Source: Solirubrobacterales bacterium (GTDB taxonomy: Bacteria; Actinomycetota; Thermoleophilia; Solirubrobacterales; 70-9). From it: a DNA stretch of 34,010 nucleotides. Below the pieces are notes generated by a model, which did not search any database, was not told where the DNA came from, and saw nothing but the letters and a program-made list of their open reading frames with translations. Made by a program: the position numbers and the translations under genes. Below are positions 24,650 to 32,491 of this stretch, piece after piece. How positions within the stretch are numbered: position 1 is the first letter of the stretch; the number at the start of each line of letters is the position of its first letter. Location: positions 1 to 34,010 of the forward strand of contig JAGQUQ010000019.1 in the NCBI GenBank assembly GCA_020438425.1, written 5' to 3'.

Positions 24650-24689
24650 GATGGTGCGGTCATCCGGTCTTTTTCCCCGGCAGCGGGGT

Positions 24690-24695
24690 TACAAT
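24690..24695 (+). promoter_or_regulatory. -10 box at the head of the copper cluster
   Basis: TACAAT ends 7 nt before the ATG at 24703, which would make the transcript leaderless. It follows a T-rich patch and the small hairpin CCCCGGCAGCGGGG. Confidence 0.45.
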
Positions 24696-24702
24696 CACAG
24701 TG

Positions 24703-25017
24703 ATGGAAGCGCGTCGCCCGATTTCAAACCTCCGGACTGCAGGCCTCTTCATGGTGGCCGCTGCCTGGACGCTCTTCCTCGTTCTGGCCGGCTCCCCGGA
24801 AGCGATCCTCTTCACGGTTCCCGTTTTTCTGCTTGCGGCTCCGCTCGCTCTGGGCCGGTACGTCGGCGAGGAAACGCTTGCCGCGCTTCGGGTTCGTTCC
24901 CGGCGTCGGACCGGGGCCGCTCCCGTTTTCACCCTGCCTTCGGCCATGCGGCTGCTCGCCGGTCGCGTCGGCCTCACCCTGACTCCGGTCAGGGGACCGC
25001 CCGCGGCTTCCTGCTGA
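24703..25017 (+). CDS. Small membrane protein with GRYxGEE motif (copper cluster)
   Basis: This 104-residue protein has a hydrophobic hairpin of two helices (about 12-30 and 33-50), then GRYVGEETLAALRVRSRRR and a basic, Pro-containing tail ending RGPPAASC. The motif GRY-x-GEE-x-[LI] followed by Arg residues also occurs in the 83-residue protein at 27497-27748, on the other side of the CopC-CopD gene, so the two look like distant paralogues. A GTG at 24700 is an alternative start, but the TACAAT-N7-ATG spacing favours 24703. I know no name for the family. Its place at the head of the copper genes suggests an accessory membrane role. Confidence 0.6.
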   Translation: MEARRPISNLRTAGLFMVAAAWTLFLVLAGSPEAILFTVPVFLLAAPLALGRYVGEETLAALRVRSRRRTGAAPVFTLPSAMRLLAGRVGLTLTPVRGPPAASC

Positions 25018-25075
25018 GCCTCCCGCTTCTACGGGCGGTTCGAAACGCTGTCCTGACCTGCGGCCCCGTGCCGCC

Positions 25076-25090
25076 CCGATCAACGATCGG
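25076..25090. promoter_or_regulatory. Palindrome just upstream of the second copper-cluster gene
   Basis: CCGATC-AAC-GATCGG is a perfect 6-bp-arm inverted repeat ending 14 bp before the ATG at 25105. It could be a repressor operator or a hairpin next to the ribosome site. Confidence 0.3.
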
Positions 25091-25104
25091 ATGTGAGAAG
25101 CAAA

Positions 25105-25776
25105 ATGAAGCGACTACTGGGCATCCTCGCCCTGTTCATATTCGCCGCCACCCCGGCGGTGGCCATCGCCCACCAGGGCAATTCGAACTACCGGTCGGAG
25201 ATCACTTCAATCCGGCCCGAAGCCCTTGCCGCGGGTCTCGATGTATCAATCGTGAACTTCGACGATCACGTGCGGCTGGTCAACGACACCGGAAAGGACG
25301 TCGTGATCTTCGGCTACGACGGCGAGCCGCTGGCCCGGATACTCGCTGACGGCACGGTCGAGGAGAACCTGAACTCGCCCGCCTATTACCTGAACCAGGA
25401 CCGGTTCGCGGATGTGGACATCCCGGCGCGCGCCGATGAGAAGTCATCGCCGGACTGGAAACAGACGGGTGACAACGGCACCTACGAGTGGCATGACCAC
25501 CGTTCCCACTACATGGGTGAGGGAACCCCGCCACAGGTCAAGGACGAGTCCGAAGAGACCCGGGTCTTCGACTACTCGATCCCGATCACGGTCGGGGGTG
25601 AACCGGCCAGGGTGAACGGGACCCTGACCTGGGTCGGCAACGATTCGAACGTGCCGGTGATCCCCTTCATCATCCTCGGGCTGGCCGTCGTCGCGGCATT
25701 CGCCTTCTGGATTTCGCGCCGGCGACGCGACGGAGAGGCCGGCGAGGACGCGGAAGGGGAGAAGGAGGCCTGGTGA
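25105..25776 (+). CDS. Membrane-anchored extracellular protein with His-rich segment (copper cluster)
   Basis: This 223-residue protein starts at ATG 25105 (GAGAAG upstream; GTG 25093 would add 4 residues). A signal peptide (KRLLGILALFIFAATPAVAIA) is cleaved near residue 22-24, leaving a mature N-terminus that begins close to a His (HQGNSNYRSE). The extracellular domain contains GTYEWHDHRSHYMGEG, a cluster of three His and a Met suited to copper binding. Residues about 185-207 form a membrane helix (VIPFIILGLAVVAAFAFWI), followed by a charged cytosolic tail. Its stop overlaps the start of the CopC-CopD gene. I cannot name the family; a role in copper delivery or sensing is inferred from context and the His cluster. 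Confidence 0.72.
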   Translation: MKRLLGILALFIFAATPAVAIAHQGNSNYRSEITSIRPEALAAGLDVSIVNFDDHVRLVNDTGKDVVIFGYDGEPLARILADGTVEENLNSPAYYLNQDRFADVDIPARADEKSSPDWKQTGDNGTYEWHDHRSHYMGEGTPPQVKDESEETRVFDYSIPITVGGEPARVNGTLTWVGNDSNVPVIPFIILGLAVVAAFAFWISRRRRDGEAGEDAEGEKEAW

Positions 25777-27500
25777 GGCGGGCTCTTGCCACAGTACTGC
25801 TCGGTCTGGCTTGCCTGCTCGGGGTGGTCTCGTCCGCATCGGGCCACGCCGTGCTGGAGGGATCGACGCCGGCCCGCGGCGCCGAACTGAAAGTTGCGCC
25901 CGACCGGGTTGCCTTCCGGTTCAACGAGCCGGTCGAGGCCTCGCTCGGTGCGGTTCGGGTTTTCAACACCGCCGGGGAAGAGGTTCAGAGCGGTGGTCTT
26001 GAGCGACCTGGAGAAAGCGCCGAGGCGATCGCCGCGGAACTTCCGGACGGCCTGCCAGACGGTCTCTATACCGCGACCTACCACGTGGTCTCCGCCGACG
26101 CCCACCCGATCTCCGGAGGGATCACATTTACGATCGGCAAACCGGGTGCCAACCAGCAGGCCTTCGTCCAGGGAAAGACGATCTCCGAGCTCCTCGCCGA
26201 AAATGAGACCGGCACAGTCACCGAGGTCGGTTTCTGGTTCGTGCGAATGGTCGGTTACCTCGCGATCGCCCTGGCGATCGGGGCAATCGTCTGGATGCTC
26301 TTTGTGCTCGGGCGTGCCCGGTCGCTTCCGGAAGGCTCTCGCGACGAGATCGTCAGCCGGTTTCGCCGGCTCGTCCTGCCAGCCGCGGTCGTCGGCCTGG
26401 TCGCCTCCTTGCTGGCGATCATTTTCCAGGGCTCGATCGGCGCCGGAACCAGCCTCTGGAACGCCTTCGGTTCCGGGATCCCGGGAGAGGTGATTCACAC
26501 CCGCTTCGGGACGATGATGCTGGTCCGGGCGGGAGCCTGGGCCGTGGTGCTCGGCGCCGTCATGCTGGCGGGTCGCAGCTTCCTGAAACCGGGGGCGGCT
26601 TCGATCACCTGCCTGCTGGCCGGGGCGATCCTGGCGGTAACTCCCGCGCTCGCCGGTCACGCCTCGACCCGCGACCCGAGCTGGCTGCTCGTTCCAAGTG
26701 ACGTCATCCACGTCGCGGCGATGGCAGTCTGGACCGGGGGGCTGGCGGCAATGCTCTGGATCCTTCCCGCCGCGACCAGGCGAATCGAAGATCCGTCGGA
26801 ACGGACCGGACTGCTGACCGAAACGACGATCGGATTCTCGACGGTTGCTCTGGTTTCGGTCGCCTTGATCGGGGTTTCGGGCGCGATCCAGGCGATCATC
26901 GACGTCGGCTCGATCGGTGATCTCTTCACCACCCAGTTCGGACGGGCCGTCGCCATCAAGATCGCTCTTTTCATCCTGATCCTCGGGCTCGGGGCCGCGA
27001 ACCGGATGCGGGTGATACCCGGTCTCGTGCGCCGGCTCGAGAAGGCGGAATCACCTGGAGAACCGGGCGGCCGGCTCCGACGGTTGCTCCGGGTCGAGAT
27101 GGTGACCGTGGTCGCCGTGCTGGGAGTCACCGCAGCACTGGTCAGCTACCCGCCGCCGGACGCGATCACCGCCGGTCCTTCCTCCGGCTCCGTACAGGTC
27201 GGCGTCAACCGGCTCGAGTACACCGTGGACCCGGCCCGGATCGGCAGCAACGAGGTTCATCTGTACATGTTCAACGACCGGACCGGGGCGCCGGTTCCGG
27301 TGATCGACATGGAGGTCGCCTTCTCGCTGCCGGAGCAGGACATCGCCCCGATCGAGGCCGACACTCGCCGGGCCGGCGGTGGTCATTTCGTGGTGCCGTC
27401 GGCGATGCTTGGCGTGAAGGGTGACTGGCAGGCGAATGTCGCGATCCGGCTTTCCCGGTTCGATGAACCGATTGCCACCTTTGAGGTGGAGATCAAGTGA
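25773..27500 (+). CDS. CopC-CopD fusion copper-transport protein
   Basis: This 575-residue protein comes from GTG 25773, which overlaps the upstream stop. A signal peptide is followed by a CopC domain whose mature N-terminus begins HAVLEGSTPARGAEL. It continues through RFNEPVEASLGAVRV and YHVVSADAHPISGGITF, with the His residues of the CopC copper site. The CopD part follows with eight or so membrane helices (about 155-470), including ASTRDPSWLLVPSDVIHVAAMAVW with conserved His. A C-terminal extracellular beta-rich domain of about 95 residues resembles YtkA/FixH-like modules. It is comparable to B. subtilis YcnJ, which is linked to copper uptake. With YcnI-type genes downstream, this is a copper import or homeostasis operon. 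Confidence 0.92.
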   Translation: MRRALATVLLGLACLLGVVSSASGHAVLEGSTPARGAELKVAPDRVAFRFNEPVEASLGAVRVFNTAGEEVQSGGLERPGESAEAIAAELPDGLPDGLYTATYHVVSADAHPISGGITFTIGKPGANQQAFVQGKTISELLAENETGTVTEVGFWFVRMVGYLAIALAIGAIVWMLFVLGRARSLPEGSRDEIVSRFRRLVLPAAVVGLVASLLAIIFQGSIGAGTSLWNAFGSGIPGEVIHTRFGTMMLVRAGAWAVVLGAVMLAGRSFLKPGAASITCLLAGAILAVTPALAGHASTRDPSWLLVPSDVIHVAAMAVWTGGLAAMLWILPAATRRIEDPSERTGLLTETTIGFSTVALVSVALIGVSGAIQAIIDVGSIGDLFTTQFGRAVAIKIALFILILGLGAANRMRVIPGLVRRLEKAESPGEPGGRLRRLLRVEMVTVVAVLGVTAALVSYPPPDAITAGPSSGSVQVGVNRLEYTVDPARIGSNEVHLYMFNDRTGAPVPVIDMEVAFSLPEQDIAPIEADTRRAGGGHFVVPSAMLGVKGDWQANVAIRLSRFDEPIATFEVEIK

Positions 27501-27748
27501 GCGGCTGGCTCCCCGAATTCCTGCTGGCCCTTGCCCCGCTTCTCCTGCTGGTCGGGCTGCTCGTGCATGGCCGCTATCCGGGCGAGGAGACGATCGAGAA
27601 GTTCCGTCGCGCGCTGATCCGGGTCTTCAAGACCGAGCGCGGCCACAGCTCACTCTGGACTTCCTCTCCTGCGGCTCCCCGGACCCCGGGCGGCGGCAGG
27701 CTGATCGCCTGCTCGCTGGCCGGCCGCGGGCCTCCGCTTCACATCTGA
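27497..27748 (+). CDS. Small membrane protein with GRYxGEE motif, second copy
   Basis: This 83-residue protein has a GTG start that overlaps the CopC-CopD stop (GTGA), implying coupled translation. One N-terminal hydrophobic helix (FLLALAPLLLLVGLLV) is followed by HGRYPGEETIEKFRRALIRV and a Gly/Pro-rich tail with AGRGPPLHI. The motif and the RGPP-containing end match the protein at 24703-25017. The left arm of an inverted repeat that also covers the next leader lies in its last codons. The family is unknown; a small subunit of the CopCD system is plausible but not shown. Confidence 0.62.
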   Translation: MSGWLPEFLLALAPLLLLVGLLVHGRYPGEETIEKFRRALIRVFKTERGHSSLWTSSPAAPRTPGGGRLIACSLAGRGPPLHI

Positions 27749-27792
27749 TCGCAAGCAACTTTTCGATGTGAAGTTGGCAGCTCGAAGCTGCC
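27737..27792 (+). promoter_or_regulatory. Two consecutive hairpins in the leader of the first ycnI-like gene
   Basis: CTTCACATC (27737-27745) pairs with GATGTGAAG (27765-27773) over 19 nt. It is followed by GGCAGCT-CGA-AGCTGCC (27776-27792), a 7-bp stem with a 3-nt loop. The ribosome site AAAGGA comes right after. Possible functions are an attenuator, mRNA stabiliser or operator controlling the ycnI pair separately from copCD. Confidence 0.5.
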
Positions 27793-27805
27793 TGAAAGGA
27801 AAAAC

Positions 27806-28486
27806 ATGAACACCAGCAAGAAATTCGTTCTGGCCCTGATGGCCCTCATCGCCGTGGTCTTTCCGACCTCGGCCTCTGCCCACGTGACCGTTGCTCCCGA
27901 GGAAGCGCCTTCCGAGGGGTACGCGATGCTGACCTTCACCGTGCCTCACGGCTGTGATGGAGCGGCAACCAACCGGGTTCAGATCAAGATGCCGCCCCAG
28001 GTGATCTCGGCAACTCCCGGCGTGGTTCCCGGCTGGGACATCAAGACGGTCGAGGGCAAGCTTCCCCGGCCGAGCGAGATGCACGGCGAGAAGGTGACCG
28101 AAGGAGTCAGGGAGATCACCTGGTCCGGTGGTCCGCTGCCCGACGGCCAGCTCCAGCAGTTCCCGCTCAGCGTCGCCTTTGCCGGTGAGGAAGGCGAGAT
28201 GGCCGAGTTCAAGGTGCTGCAGGGTTGCGTGAACGGCGAAGAGACCGCCTGGATCCAGAGCACTCCCGCAGGCGGCGAGGAGCCCGAGCATCCGGCACCG
28301 ACGGTCGCGCTCGGCGAGGCCGAGGAGCATGGAGACATGGCTCACGAGGAATCGGAAGAAACCGCTTCGGCTTCCGATTCCGATGACAGCGACTCCGGCA
28401 ACGGTCTTTCGATCGTCGCCCTGATCGTTGGCGGACTGGGTCTCATCGTCGGCTCGACCGCCCTCCTGAAGGGCCGCAGGAAGTAG
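27806..28486 (+). CDS. YcnI-like copper-binding protein (DUF1775), copy 1
   Basis: This 226-residue extracytoplasmic protein has a signal peptide (about 1-25, ending TSASA), a mature N-terminus HVTVAPEEAP, a DUF1775 beta-sandwich domain with FTVPHGCDGAATNRVQIKMP and GWDIKT, then an acidic Ser/Asp-rich linker, a C-terminal membrane helix (SIVALIVGGLGLIVGSTALL) and a basic end. In B. subtilis YcnI the N-terminal His after cleavage binds Cu(II). The two Cys (GCDG, LQGCVNG) may form a disulfide. It is followed after 9 bp by a diverged copy of itself. AAAGGA gives a good ribosome site. Confidence 0.92.
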   Translation: MNTSKKFVLALMALIAVVFPTSASAHVTVAPEEAPSEGYAMLTFTVPHGCDGAATNRVQIKMPPQVISATPGVVPGWDIKTVEGKLPRPSEMHGEKVTEGVREITWSGGPLPDGQLQQFPLSVAFAGEEGEMAEFKVLQGCVNGEETAWIQSTPAGGEEPEHPAPTVALGEAEEHGDMAHEESEETASASDSDDSDSGNGLSIVALIVGGLGLIVGSTALLKGRRK

Positions 28487-28489
28487 CCT
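28484..28489 (+). promoter_or_regulatory. Possible internal -10 box for the second ycnI-like gene
   Basis: TAGCCT, overlapping the stop codon of copy 1, ends 6 nt before the ATG at 28496. There is no Shine-Dalgarno, so independent leaderless transcription is possible. Confidence 0.35.
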
Positions 28490-28495
28490 GACCGC

Positions 28496-29176
28496 ATGAT
28501 CAAAGTCAGGAATCTGCTTGCGATTCTGGCTGCGCTTCTGGTCGTCCCGGTTTTCGCCGGGACGGCCAGTGCGCATGTCGAAATGACGCCATCCGAGGCA
28601 CCGGCCGGAAAGCCAGTGGACCTCGAACTCCACATCGGGCACGGCTGCGACGGCAAGGCGACGACCGGCCTGGTTGTTGGGATCCCGCCTCAGGCCAGTG
28701 ACGCGACGGCATTGCCGATCGAGGGATGGAAGGCACGGACGAAACCGGGCCTCCTGACCTGGTCCGGCGGGAACCTGCCCGATCACCACGAGCAGGTCTT
28801 TCCGTTCCGGGCCACCCTCAGTGGCAAGCAGGGCCAGCTGGTGATGTTCAAGGCGGTCCAGGACTGTGGCTCCGTCTCGACCGCCTGGATCCAGCCGGTC
28901 AAGGAAGGGGCGGCGGAGCCGGAATACCCGGCCCCGGCGGTCACCCTGACTTCGACCGCGGCCGCACCGGCTGCCGAAGGCCAGGCCGAGGCCGATCAGA
29001 CTGCCGAGGAAGATGCGGCCGCGACCGGCGAGCCGACCGCGACCGACGCGACTTCCGCAGACGAGTCTTCAGATGACGATGGGGGAAGCGGCAAGTCGCT
29101 GCTCCTGATCATCGTGGTCGGGCTGGCGATCGGCACGGTCGCCGGAATCGTCGTCCGTTCAAGACGAGGCAAGTGA
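28496..29176 (+). CDS. YcnI-like copper-binding protein (DUF1775), copy 2
   Basis: This 226-residue protein has the same layout as its upstream neighbour. It has a signal peptide ending TASA, a mature start HVEMTPSEAPAGK, HIGHGCDGKATTGLVVGIPP, GWKARTKPGLLTWSGG, a long Ala/Thr/Glu/Asp-rich linker, a C-terminal helix (LLLIIVVGLAIGTVAGIVV) and a basic tail. It is a clear tandem duplicate but well diverged; compared with copy 1 it keeps the N-terminal His and both Cys. Two copies may bind copper with different affinity or partner different transporters. Its end is 1 bp from the end of the convergent gene. Confidence 0.9.
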   Translation: MIKVRNLLAILAALLVVPVFAGTASAHVEMTPSEAPAGKPVDLELHIGHGCDGKATTGLVVGIPPQASDATALPIEGWKARTKPGLLTWSGGNLPDHHEQVFPFRATLSGKQGQLVMFKAVQDCGSVSTAWIQPVKEGAAEPEYPAPAVTLTSTAAAPAAEGQAEADQTAEEDAAATGEPTATDATSADESSDDDGGSGKSLLLIIVVGLAIGTVAGIVVRSRRGK

Positions 29177-29177
29177 T

Positions 29178-29513
29178 TCAGCGGGGCCGTCGCCTGCGTC
29201 CGGCAGGCCGGCGGCCCCGGCTCTCGAGCCGTTCCCGGCTCGACTCCTTTGCGGAGACCTGCCGCATGCCGCGCACCTGGGAGTAGAGGATCTCCTCGGC
29301 GCAGCGCTGATGCCAGTGGGAGTGTTCGGTGCCTCCGTACTTGCCCACGTACTGGACGACAACATGCTCGTCACCGATCTCGATCGAATGCCGGCAACCC
29401 AGGCAGTTGTAGAACTTCTGTGAGATCGAGCGGATAATCCAGACCTCGTCGCCCTCGTCGGTAACCCCGGTCAGGGAGGTCTTTCTGTTTGGAAGTCCTG
29501 AATAGCTGGTCAA
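29178..29513 (-). CDS. Small Zn-ribbon-like protein conserved in actinobacteria
   Basis: This 111-residue soluble protein starts at TTG (no ATG or GTG is available in frame before the core). The core is VWIIRSISQKFYNCLGCRHS, then IEIGDEHVVVQY and HSHWHQRCAEEI, giving a C-x2-C ... H-x-H-x2-C arrangement that should bind zinc. Similar short proteins with 'CPGC...HVV...RHWHxxCW' are widespread in actinobacteria, sometimes misnamed ATP/GTP-binding. The last 20 residues are almost all Arg/Pro/Gly, suggesting nucleic acid contact. The gene is convergent with the copper cluster and divergent from the RpiR-type gene. Confidence 0.72.
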   Translation of the reverse strand: MTSYSGLPNRKTSLTGVTDEGDEVWIIRSISQKFYNCLGCRHSIEIGDEHVVVQYVGKYGGTEHSHWHQRCAEEILYSQVRGMRQVSAKESSRERLESRGRRPAGRRRRPR

Positions 29514-29572
29514 AATCCCTGCTCAGAGCGAATTTGGAAGGGAAACGGAGGGTGGGGGCGAATCTGATCGGC

Positions 29573-30415
29573 GTGAGCACAGTGACCGCCGACACCAAGA
29601 CCCTGTCAACTTACATCCAGGATCGGATCGACGAGTTTTCGCGCTCCCAGAAGGATGTGGCCCGGTACATCGTCGATCACCTCGACGAAGCGGCCTTTCT
29701 GACCGCGGAGGAACTGGCCCGTCGCGCTGGCACTTCTTCGTCAACCGTGGTGCGGTTCTCACAGGCTCTCGGCTTCGAGGGTTACCCGGAGCTCCAGGCT
29801 TCCGCGATCGAGGAGTACAGGGCCACGGTCGGCGGCGAAGAGGGTGGCGGGGGACGCATGCTCTTCTCCTTCGATCATTCCGAGTTCGAAGCCTCGCTCG
29901 GCACCGATCACTCGAACCTCGAGGAAACGGCCCGCAAGCTGGACCAGAGCCAGATCGACGAGGCGGTCGCAGCGCTTTCGGGTGCCAATCAGGTGGTAAT
30001 CGTCGGCACCGACCAGATGGCCTTCTTCGCCAGCTACCTTCGTCACACCCTGAGTCTGCTCGACATCCGGGCTGAAATCGTCACCTCGACCGCCGGTCCC
30101 TCGCTGCAGCGACTCGGCCGGGTCGACGAGGACACGCTCCTGATCACCCTCTCGTCCGGCCGCTCGCACGCCCTGCTGGCCCGGGCCATGAAACTGGCCG
30201 GCCATCGCGGCGCCCGCACCCTGGCGATCGCCGATGCAACCCTCTCGGATGCGGTCAAGAAGGCCGACATGAGCCTCTACTTCTCATCCAACAGTCCTTC
30301 GTTCCTGCGCTCGAACACCGCCCTGATGGCGCTGGTCCATGCGCTTGCCTACGGGGTCTACTCGCTTTCCGAAGACGATCACAGCGATCGCATTCGCGCC
30401 TACAAGCTGAAGTAG
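29573..30415 (+). CDS. RpiR-family transcriptional regulator (HTH plus SIS domain)
   Basis: This 280-residue regulator comes from GTG 29573; the open frame reaches a TTG at 29489, but the extra residues are not family-like and overlap the divergent start. The N-terminal HTH_6 domain has FSRSQKDVARYIVDH, then LTAEELARRAGTSSSTVVRF and SQALGFEGYPELQ. The C-terminal SIS sugar-phosphate-binding domain has VVIVGTDQMAFFASYL, LITLSSGRSHALLARAMKLA and TLAIADATLSDAVKKAD. RpiR proteins respond to phosphosugars. It stands 78 bp upstream of pdxS, which makes ribose 5-phosphate-dependent pyridoxal phosphate, so control of pdxST is an attractive inference. Confidence 0.88.
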   Translation: MSTVTADTKTLSTYIQDRIDEFSRSQKDVARYIVDHLDEAAFLTAEELARRAGTSSSTVVRFSQALGFEGYPELQASAIEEYRATVGGEEGGGGRMLFSFDHSEFEASLGTDHSNLEETARKLDQSQIDEAVAALSGANQVVIVGTDQMAFFASYLRHTLSLLDIRAEIVTSTAGPSLQRLGRVDEDTLLITLSSGRSHALLARAMKLAGHRGARTLAIADATLSDAVKKADMSLYFSSNSPSFLRSNTALMALVHALAYGVYSLSEDDHSDRIRAYKLK

Positions 30416-30480
30416 ACGAATCGTAAGAACCCGGCCGTCTTCGATGACGGTTGACGGTGCCTTCGATGGCCTTCTCTCTC

Positions 30481-30486
30481 TATATT
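30481..30486 (+). promoter_or_regulatory. Possible -10 box of pdxST
   Basis: TATATT ends 7 nt before the pdxS ATG. TTGACG at 30451-30456 is too far (24 bp) to be its -35 partner. The GAGGGG between box and ATG is too close to the ATG for a normal Shine-Dalgarno. Confidence 0.4.
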
Positions 30487-30493
30487 TGAGGGG

Positions 30494-31378
30494 ATGGCTG
30501 AAGAAGCGACTTTCCGAGTAAAGACCGGCCTGGCAGAGATGCTCAAGGGCGGCGTAATCATGGACGTGGTCGACGCCGAACAGGCGAAGATCGCCGAGGA
30601 CGCGGGAGCCTGCGCGGTTATGGCCCTCGAACGTGTCCCGGCCGACATCCGCCGGGACGGCGGTGTGGCCCGCATGTCCAATCCGCGGATGATCAAGGAG
30701 ATCCAGGACGCGGTCTCGATTCCGGTCATGGCCAAGGTCCGGATCGGTCACTTCGTCGAAGCCCAGGTCCTTCAGTCGCTCTCGATCGACTTCATCGACG
30801 AATCGGAAGTCCTTACACCGGCCGACGAGACCAATCACGTCGACAAGTTCGAGTTCGACGCGCCCTTCGTCTGCGGCGCCACCAACCTCGGAGAAGCGCT
30901 GCGCCGGATTGGTGAAGGTGCCGCGATGATCCGTTCCAAGGGCGAGGCCGGGACGGGCAACGTGGTCGAAGCGGTCCGTCACATGCGCGAGATCGTCGGC
31001 GGCATCAAGCGACTCGGCACGCTCAGTTCGACCGAGCTGCCGACCGCGGCCAAGGAACTTCAGGCTCCGCTCGAGCTGGTGCGCGAGGTCGCGACCAGCG
31101 GCTGGCTGCCGGTGCCGGTCTTCTGTGCCGGCGGCATCGCCACCCCGGCCGATGCTGCCCTGATGATGCAGCTCGGTGCCGAAGGCAACTTCGTCGGCTC
31201 CGGCATCTTCAAGTCCGATGACCCGGAACGCCGCGCCAAGGCGATCGTTGAAGCCACCACGCACTTCAACGATGCCGACCGCATCGCTGCCGCTTCCGAG
31301 CAGCTCGGCGAGGCCATGCCCGGCATCGAGATGGCTGCCCTCGGCGAGGACGGCCGCCTTGCCAGCCGCGGCTGGTAG
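30494..31378 (+). CDS. pdxS: Pyridoxal 5'-phosphate synthase subunit PdxS
   Basis: PdxS makes pyridoxal phosphate from ribose 5-phosphate, glyceraldehyde 3-phosphate and ammonia supplied by PdxT. The 294-residue TIM-barrel protein has D24 in [11 protein letters not shown], the Schiff-base Lys at K81 in [10 protein letters not shown] and the second Lys K149 in [28 protein letters not shown] and GSGIFKS form the phosphate sites. Length and motifs are canonical. Its last codons overlap the start of pdxT by 20 bp, so expression is coupled. Confidence 0.97.
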   Translation: MAEEATFRVKTGLAEMLKGGVIMDVVDAEQAKIAEDAGACAVMALERVPADIRRDGGVARMSNPRMIKEIQDAVSIPVMAKVRIGHFVEAQVLQSLSIDFIDESEVLTPADETNHVDKFEFDAPFVCGATNLGEALRRIGEGAAMIRSKGEAGTGNVVEAVRHMREIVGGIKRLGTLSSTELPTAAKELQAPLELVREVATSGWLPVPVFCAGGIATPADAALMMQLGAEGNFVGSGIFKSDDPERRAKAIVEATTHFNDADRIAAASEQLGEAMPGIEMAALGEDGRLASRGW

Positions 31379-31952
31379 CGAAACCGGCGCCGCGGAGATC
31401 AAGCCGCGGATCGGCGTCCTGGCGGTTCAGGGCGGCTTTCAGCGTCACGTCGAACATCTGGAACTGGCCGGAGCCGATCCGTTCGAAGTCCGGCTGCCGG
31501 TGGATCTGGAAGGCCTCGACGGCCTGATCCTGCCGGGAGGCGAGAGCACGACGATTGTGATGGGCATCGAGAACGCCGGCCTGGCCCCGGCGATCCTCGC
31601 CCATCACGAGGCCGGTCGGCCGATCCTCGGGACCTGCGCCGGGATGATCGTGGCGGGTCGCGAACATCTCGGGTTGATCGACATCACCACCAAGCGGAAC
31701 GCATTCGGCCGCCAGTTGGCCAGCTTCGAAGACGACATCGAGGTCGACGGAGTCCTGGAGGGAACGATCCGGGCGGTGTTCATCCGCGCCCCCTGGGTCG
31801 AATCGACCGGCGAAGGCGTGAAGGTTCTTTCCGAAGTCCGTGACCATCCGGTGGCCGTGCGCCAGGGAACCGTCACAGCCCTCTCGTTCCACCCGGAACT
31901 GACCCCCGACAACCGGATCCACAAATGGTTTACCGGAGCCTGCACTGCCTGA
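31359..31952 (+). CDS. pdxT: Pyridoxal 5'-phosphate synthase glutaminase subunit PdxT
   Basis: PdxT releases ammonia from glutamine and channels it to PdxS. From TTG 31359 (GAGGA 8 nt upstream, no ATG/GTG available) it has 197 residues and the class I amidotransferase triad: C93 in [10 protein letters not shown]178 and E180 in [18 protein letters not shown] and LPGGESTT are also canonical. The start overlaps pdxS by 20 bp. The open frame further upstream runs through pdxS and is not part of the gene. A family B hairpin begins directly after the stop. Confidence 0.95.
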   Translation: MPAAAGSETGAAEIKPRIGVLAVQGGFQRHVEHLELAGADPFEVRLPVDLEGLDGLILPGGESTTIVMGIENAGLAPAILAHHEAGRPILGTCAGMIVAGREHLGLIDITTKRNAFGRQLASFEDDIEVDGVLEGTIRAVFIRAPWVESTGEGVKVLSEVRDHPVAVRQGTVTALSFHPELTPDNRIHKWFTGACTA

Positions 31953-32026
31953 GCCCCTCCCAGCCATTCCATGATTCGAATGGGAGGGGCGGGTTGAGCT
32001 TGGAGGCGGGGCGAAGCTCGCCGACT
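31953..32026 (+). repeat. Hairpin-plus-tail repeat, family B copy 2
   Basis: GCCCCTCCCA (31953-31962) pairs perfectly with TGGGAGGGGC (31981-31990) over an 18-nt loop, followed by a 36-bp tail (31991-32026) nearly identical to that after nadK. The arms differ from copy 1 but remain self-complementary. It lies between the convergent ends of pdxT and a small membrane protein gene, so it may terminate transcription from pdxT. Confidence 0.7.
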
Positions 32027-32031
32027 TGCAG

Positions 32032-32463
32032 TTAATTATTTGGGAGGGGGCTGCCGGCGGCGATGAAGAACCAGGCGATGAACGAGATGAAGGCGATGAC
32101 CACCGAGCCGATGATCACCACCTCGATCAGGGAGGGCGGGGCGCCGGTCTTCTCGCTGTCCCGAAGGCTCTTCATCCAGCCCATTCGGATCGGTCCCACG
32201 TCACGGGCGCCGGTCAGCCGGATGTAGATCTCGTTCAGCCTGCCGAGGATCCAGGCGACCAGAAGTATCGACGCGATCGCGCCGAAAAGGACGATCAGAT
32301 ACGGCCCGAGGCTGGGGAACTGGCTGTCGGCGAACTGCGACCCGACCCAGAGCCAGACCAGCGGAATCACCGACCAGAGCGAGAGCGCGGCGAGCAGCAT
32401 CACGCCGGCCACGGCCCCCGCCGCGAAGGTCCTGCCGACGCTGTGTTTGCCCTCGCTATTCAT
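32032..32463 (-). CDS. Small membrane protein of unknown function (three helices)
   Basis: This 143-residue protein has GGAG 6 nt before the ATG at 32463. Three hydrophobic helices are visible (about 11-38, 53-72 and 112-134). A positively charged cytosolic segment between the second and third contains the sequence RMGWMKSLRDSEKTGAPP. I recognise no family. It is divergent from yebC with only 28 bp between starts, so the two promoters must overlap. Confidence 0.7.
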   Translation of the reverse strand: MNSEGKHSVGRTFAAGAVAGVMLLAALSLWSVIPLVWLWVGSQFADSQFPSLGPYLIVLFGAIASILLVAWILGRLNEIYIRLTGARDVGPIRMGWMKSLRDSEKTGAPPSLIEVVIIGSVVIAFISFIAWFFIAAGSPLPNN

Positions 32464-32479
32464 CGATTGCTCCAGTTCA

Positions 32480-32485
32480 TAGAAT
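32480..32485 (+). promoter_or_regulatory. -10 box for leaderless yebC
   Basis: TAGAAT ends 6 nt before the yebC ATG in a region without Shine-Dalgarno. The predicted transcription start is on the A of ATG. A -35 box is not evident. Confidence 0.5.
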
Positions 32486-32491
32486 CACAAC

